64,000 nucleotides of DNA. It comes from Cryptomeria japonica (lineage: Eukaryota; Streptophyta; Pinopsida; Cupressales; Cupressaceae). Every line of letters begins with the position of its first letter. Within the stretch, counting starts at the first letter, position 1. Position numbers and translations under genes: made by a program. Below the pieces are notes generated by a model. The model had not been told where the DNA came from. It did no database searches and worked only from the letters and a program-made list of their open reading frames with translations. Location of the stretch: positions 98,922,239-98,986,238 of the forward strand of contig NC_081413.1 of the NCBI RefSeq assembly GCF_030272615.1, given 5' to 3'. Of this stretch, positions 60,805-64,000 are shown in pieces.

Positions 60805-62830
60805 TGAAGGAACACAAATGGACCACTGAGAGGGAGGTGAATAAGTGGTAATAAAAACTAGAACTTTCTAAAAGAATAAAGCTCTAACAATCAAGATCAA
60901 GCAACCATGAGCAAGGATATTAAACTAATCTGCACACACACATACAAGGCAAACCCATAACACAAAATATATGAGAAAACCCACACTAGGGAAAAACCTC
61001 GGTGAGAAATGCTACTAGATTCTCTTGCTCTAATTTAGCCTCACAATGGAAATAGTTTGATTACATATTTATGGGCACGAACCCAAAGGAGCACCAACCC
61101 CTAAGATTTATGGGAACCAAACCAAAGGAGAACCAACCCCTAAGATTTATGTGCACCAACCCAAAGGAGAACCAATCCCCTATCTGAGCACCAACTCAGA
61201 TGATTACAATGAACAAATATTAAAATACAGTAGAAGCACCTTGTTATAAATGATATTTTGTAACACATTGTGTTTTCCAGACTTGAAACTGAATTTGCTC
61301 TTTTCTTCTTACAGGCTTTGCCTTTTGCTCTCTTCTCTCTGCAACAACTCACTACACTCTATCTTGTCCTTACATTAGCTCTTCTAATCTCTGCTCTGAT
61401 CAGATCTCTTCTCTCTGACTCATTCTCTCCTATTATCTGCACACAACATTCCTGATCATTGCTTTGATCATACATCTTTCTCTGCACACTCTGTGTGTAC
61501 AACACTCTATGTTGTCTTCACTTTGATCTCTACTCTCTAGACTTTGATCTCTATCCTACACTTAAGTCTCTTCTCTTTGCTCTCAGATCTTTGTACTTTG
61601 GTCTGCAACCTTCATTCTCTGTCTTCTCTTTGCTCCACTTGGTATGAATTACACACTATTATTTATGCGTTGTCACTATTCTCCCTTCAATTTTGCCTGC
61701 AACAATACTTCACTCTATTCATCTTCAATAAGAACTCACACAAACAACAACACTTTCCAGATGAAATAAATCCACTTAAATAGGAACCTTCTTTAGTTCC
61801 TAGGGTTTTTCATCCAAAGAATATTCTCCTTCCAAAAAAAAAAGACTTCTCGAGATCTTAAACAATCTGCCTTGTTTCTACTTTTGATTTCCAGCTATCC
61901 ACAATAAATAATTCGTTTCTCCTTCTTCAGTAATTTTTCCAATCTGGCTTGATCTTGAACATAGTCCTCATTCTAGGAAATGAAAATCCTAGCTGTCATC
62001 TAATCAACATTAACCCATTCTTTGTTTGCTGTGTAGACTGACAAGAAAAAATTCTATAAGCATATCCTTTCCAGCTTCATAGACCAATCAGAAAAAAAGT
62101 TTTCCAACTAGATCTCTTAATTCACACAGTAGCATAAAATATGCAAGACACGTTCTCCATAACATCACCATCTTAGCCAAAATTCATCCTCTTTACATAC
62201 CTTTCATTCACCTTCAAAAGGTCGGCCATAAGATAGATCATCAAAGATCAAACAAAATAGTTTACATTGATTTTGCAAAGCATGATCTGCACAATTTCCT
62301 ATGCTGCGTTAGGACCATTCATACAATATGTTTATAATTTGATCTTATCATCTCCCAATCTATATTTTGACAAAAATGAATCAACCAGTTGTCAAATCAA
62401 GGCCCCAGACATTCTGTTAATGTGCCAACCTAAGATTTCCAAAATCTGGACCATTTCTGAGTCAACATTATGGACCGTCTTTGTGTCAACATTGTGACCT
62501 GCTTCTATGTCGGTATTTGGTGTAATACACATCACTTTCTCAACCACTCAACCAACACCTATGGGATGACGAGACTGCACACCTTCTTCCTCCTTATTAT
62601 CCCACGAGATTATTTTTCATCTGTCTTCTCGACAATAGGTTGGTGGGAGGTGGCGAAAAACACATCATTTGATCTACTGCACAAGAATTTCATTTTCACC
62701 GAGACAATCAAATGTTACATCGAAAATATTTCATATCGCTATAACACCAAGGATCGGCAAGAAAAAAGTTATGTTTTGCCGAAAAACAAAGTCACATTGA
62801 ATATGAAATCTTTATCGATGTGACCCAAGG
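60805..62830 (-). repeat. Family-4 Copia LTR, inverted, right end uncertain
   Basis: Plus view starts TGAAGGAACACAAATGG. Minus strand matches the family-4 solo LTR (29016-30804) in several blocks: CAGTGGTCCATTTGTGTTCC, GGTGCTCCTTTGGGTT, TCGAGAAGT and GACAGCTAGGA. Hairpin arms ACCACT (60822-60827) and AGTGGT (60844-60849). GGAGCACCAACCC-like text near 61090-61175 is repeated three times in tandem with about 45 bp spacing. The far end is too diverged to place; 62830 is an estimate. Confidence 0.68.
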
Positions 62831-62849
62831 GTGTCGAGGAGACTTGCTA

Positions 62850-63691
62850 TATCTCTCATTGTAATTTAAAGTCACACTAAAATCCTTGGTGATAAACATA
62901 ATGTTATTTGCAATTACTATTATTTATGTTAAAAATGGAAACAACAATATTGAAAGAATGAATAGATTCAACCACAAAAACCCTATCCTATCAACAACAA
63001 AGATCCACCATAACATATGAAGATTACCTAAGACAATGAAAATCAACAAAAATCACAAAGATTATACCATTAGATGTCCAATAGGGTTTGAATCTCCATT
63101 CTTCCTATCTCCATTGATCTTTCTTGATATATTCTCTCAAATTTTATGTGTGCACAAGAGCTCAACAAATAATGGAAATGTGGTTGCAAGTAGGCTTGAT
63201 CGCATATGAAAGTTCAAATGCTAGAATACTTATGAGGATTGATAATGAAGGAAGCATCCTCTTATATAGAAGACATTGTAAGAAATGGAGGGATAAGATT
63301 AGGAGGTGTAAAAGATAAATGGTCGGCTAAAATTAAAGGGTAGGTAGAGGAAATAAGAAAATAATGAGAGGGTAGGTAGTTTAGGAATTAAGAGATGAAT
63401 GACATGTGTCGTGGGTAGAAAAGACTAATGAATTAATTAAATAAATAAAGATTCATTTAATTAATAGAAGAAGTGAGATCAATTAAATAAATAAGATATT
63501 TATTTAATTTAGAAAAAGGATAATTTAAATAAATAAAAGTATTTATTTAAATGAGAAATAAGGCTAGAAGAGGATAAATGAATTAATTAAATAAATAAGA
63601 ATTTATTTAATTAATAGAAGAATTAGGCTTAAAATAATTAAATAAATAAAAATATTTATTTAATTAGACAGGACAATTTTAAGTGTTTACA
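62850..63691 (-). repeat. Gypsy-3 3' LTR, left limit uncertain
   Basis: Its right edge is set by minus-strand GGGGCAAAA followed by TGTAAACAC, the same PPT-LTR junction as Gypsy-2 (GGGGGCAAAATGTAACATC). CTTATATA at 63261-63268 is the minus-strand TATA box, as in Gypsy-2. Between them stand five AT hairpins (63433-63666). The left limit is an estimate. Confidence 0.55.
63433..63666. repeat. Row of five AT-rich hairpins
   Basis: Stems: 63433-63442/63455-63464 (10 bp), 63481-63493/63497-63509 (13 bp), 63523-63535/63540-63552 (13 bp), 63583-63596/63601-63614 (14 bp), 63635-63648/63653-63666 (14 bp). All are perfect with loops of 3-4 bases except the first (12). Core is AATTAAATAAATA and its reverse complement. 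Confidence 0.88.
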
Positions 63692-64000
63692 TTTTGCCCC
63701 TATTTGAGACAATGCAACTTGTCGCATTGTTTCAAACAAGATAAGATAAATTGATACAAAGCTGCCCCAAGATGGGAATGATATGCCCCCTCGAGAGATT
63801 GGATTAAAATGTCTGAAAAGATCACAGACAATCTCTCGATAAGAAAGAAAGACTGGAAATGACTGACAAGATAGGATAGAGTGACAGAGTCACGGGATAA
63901 AGAAGACTGACTCGAGAAACTAGGGCTAGGGTAGTCTATAAGATAGACTACAAGGAAAACATTCTCATTGTCATCCACACATCTAAGAGATCAGAGTGGA
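63692..64000 (-). mobile_element. Gypsy-3 internal end with PPT
   Basis: Begins with the PPT (minus strand GGGGCAAAA, 63692-63700). Rest is non-coding and runs off the window. A 92-codon minus frame (63700-63978) starts outside clear homology and is not called. Confidence 0.5.

Noticed and set aside
61090-61455. Short frames near 61140-61455 as genes
   Set aside because: They lie in the inverted family-4 LTR and its 45-bp local repeats.

Overview
The window reads as nuclear DNA of a large-genome seed plant. It is AT-rich, holds a single intron-bearing protein gene, and is otherwise packed with nested, decayed LTR retrotransposons. The many old full-length Copia and Ty3/Gypsy copies and solo LTRs would suit a gymnosperm, but that is inference. 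No rRNA, tRNA, CRISPR array or bacterial-type operon was seen. All element names below are local labels.

Layout. 616-7580: Copia-1, a complete SIRE-like element with a broken gag-pol. 8.2-12.9 kb: Gypsy-1, a heavily decayed plus-strand Ty3/Gypsy element in which protease and reverse-transcriptase blocks can still be read. 13579-14483: an inverted solo LTR of the family that recurs at 37.8 kb. 15224-15856: a poly(A)-ended retroposed insert between 15-bp direct repeats. 16.4-18.8 kb: a decayed L1-like LINE. 21.45-26.0 kb: the one host gene, six or seven exons, conserved plant-type protein of unknown function, with two exact MSA (M-phase) promoter motifs upstream. From 26.9 kb to past 60.2 kb lies Gypsy-2 on the minus strand: its 3' LTR with PPT is at the left and its 5' LTR with PBS-like site at the right.

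Gypsy-2 acts as host for later insertions. These are a family-4 solo LTR (29016-30804, TSD ATAAA), a non-autonomous LARD element (30953-33753, TSD TTCTC), a second Copia solo LTR (58163-59487), and the composite Copia-2 (36039-56585). Copia-2 is itself split twice: a Tork-like Copia-T (37833-43713, perfect TSD AAGAT) sits in its gag, and Copia-3 (49230-56554) sits in the last bases of its 3' LTR. The right end (60.3-64.0 kb) holds a Copia LTR fragment, another family-4 LTR and the 3' end of a further minus-strand Gypsy-3.

The retroelement proteins are all broken. The most interesting signal is non-coding: at least four Copia LTR families carry, just upstream of the primer-binding site, a hairpin whose stem sequence differs between families while pairing is kept, around a nearly constant C-rich loop. 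Other points worth a look are the paired MSA motifs of the host gene, its possible 41-nt intron, a 65-bp-period hairpin repeat inside an LTR, and a row of five AT hairpins at a Gypsy LTR edge.
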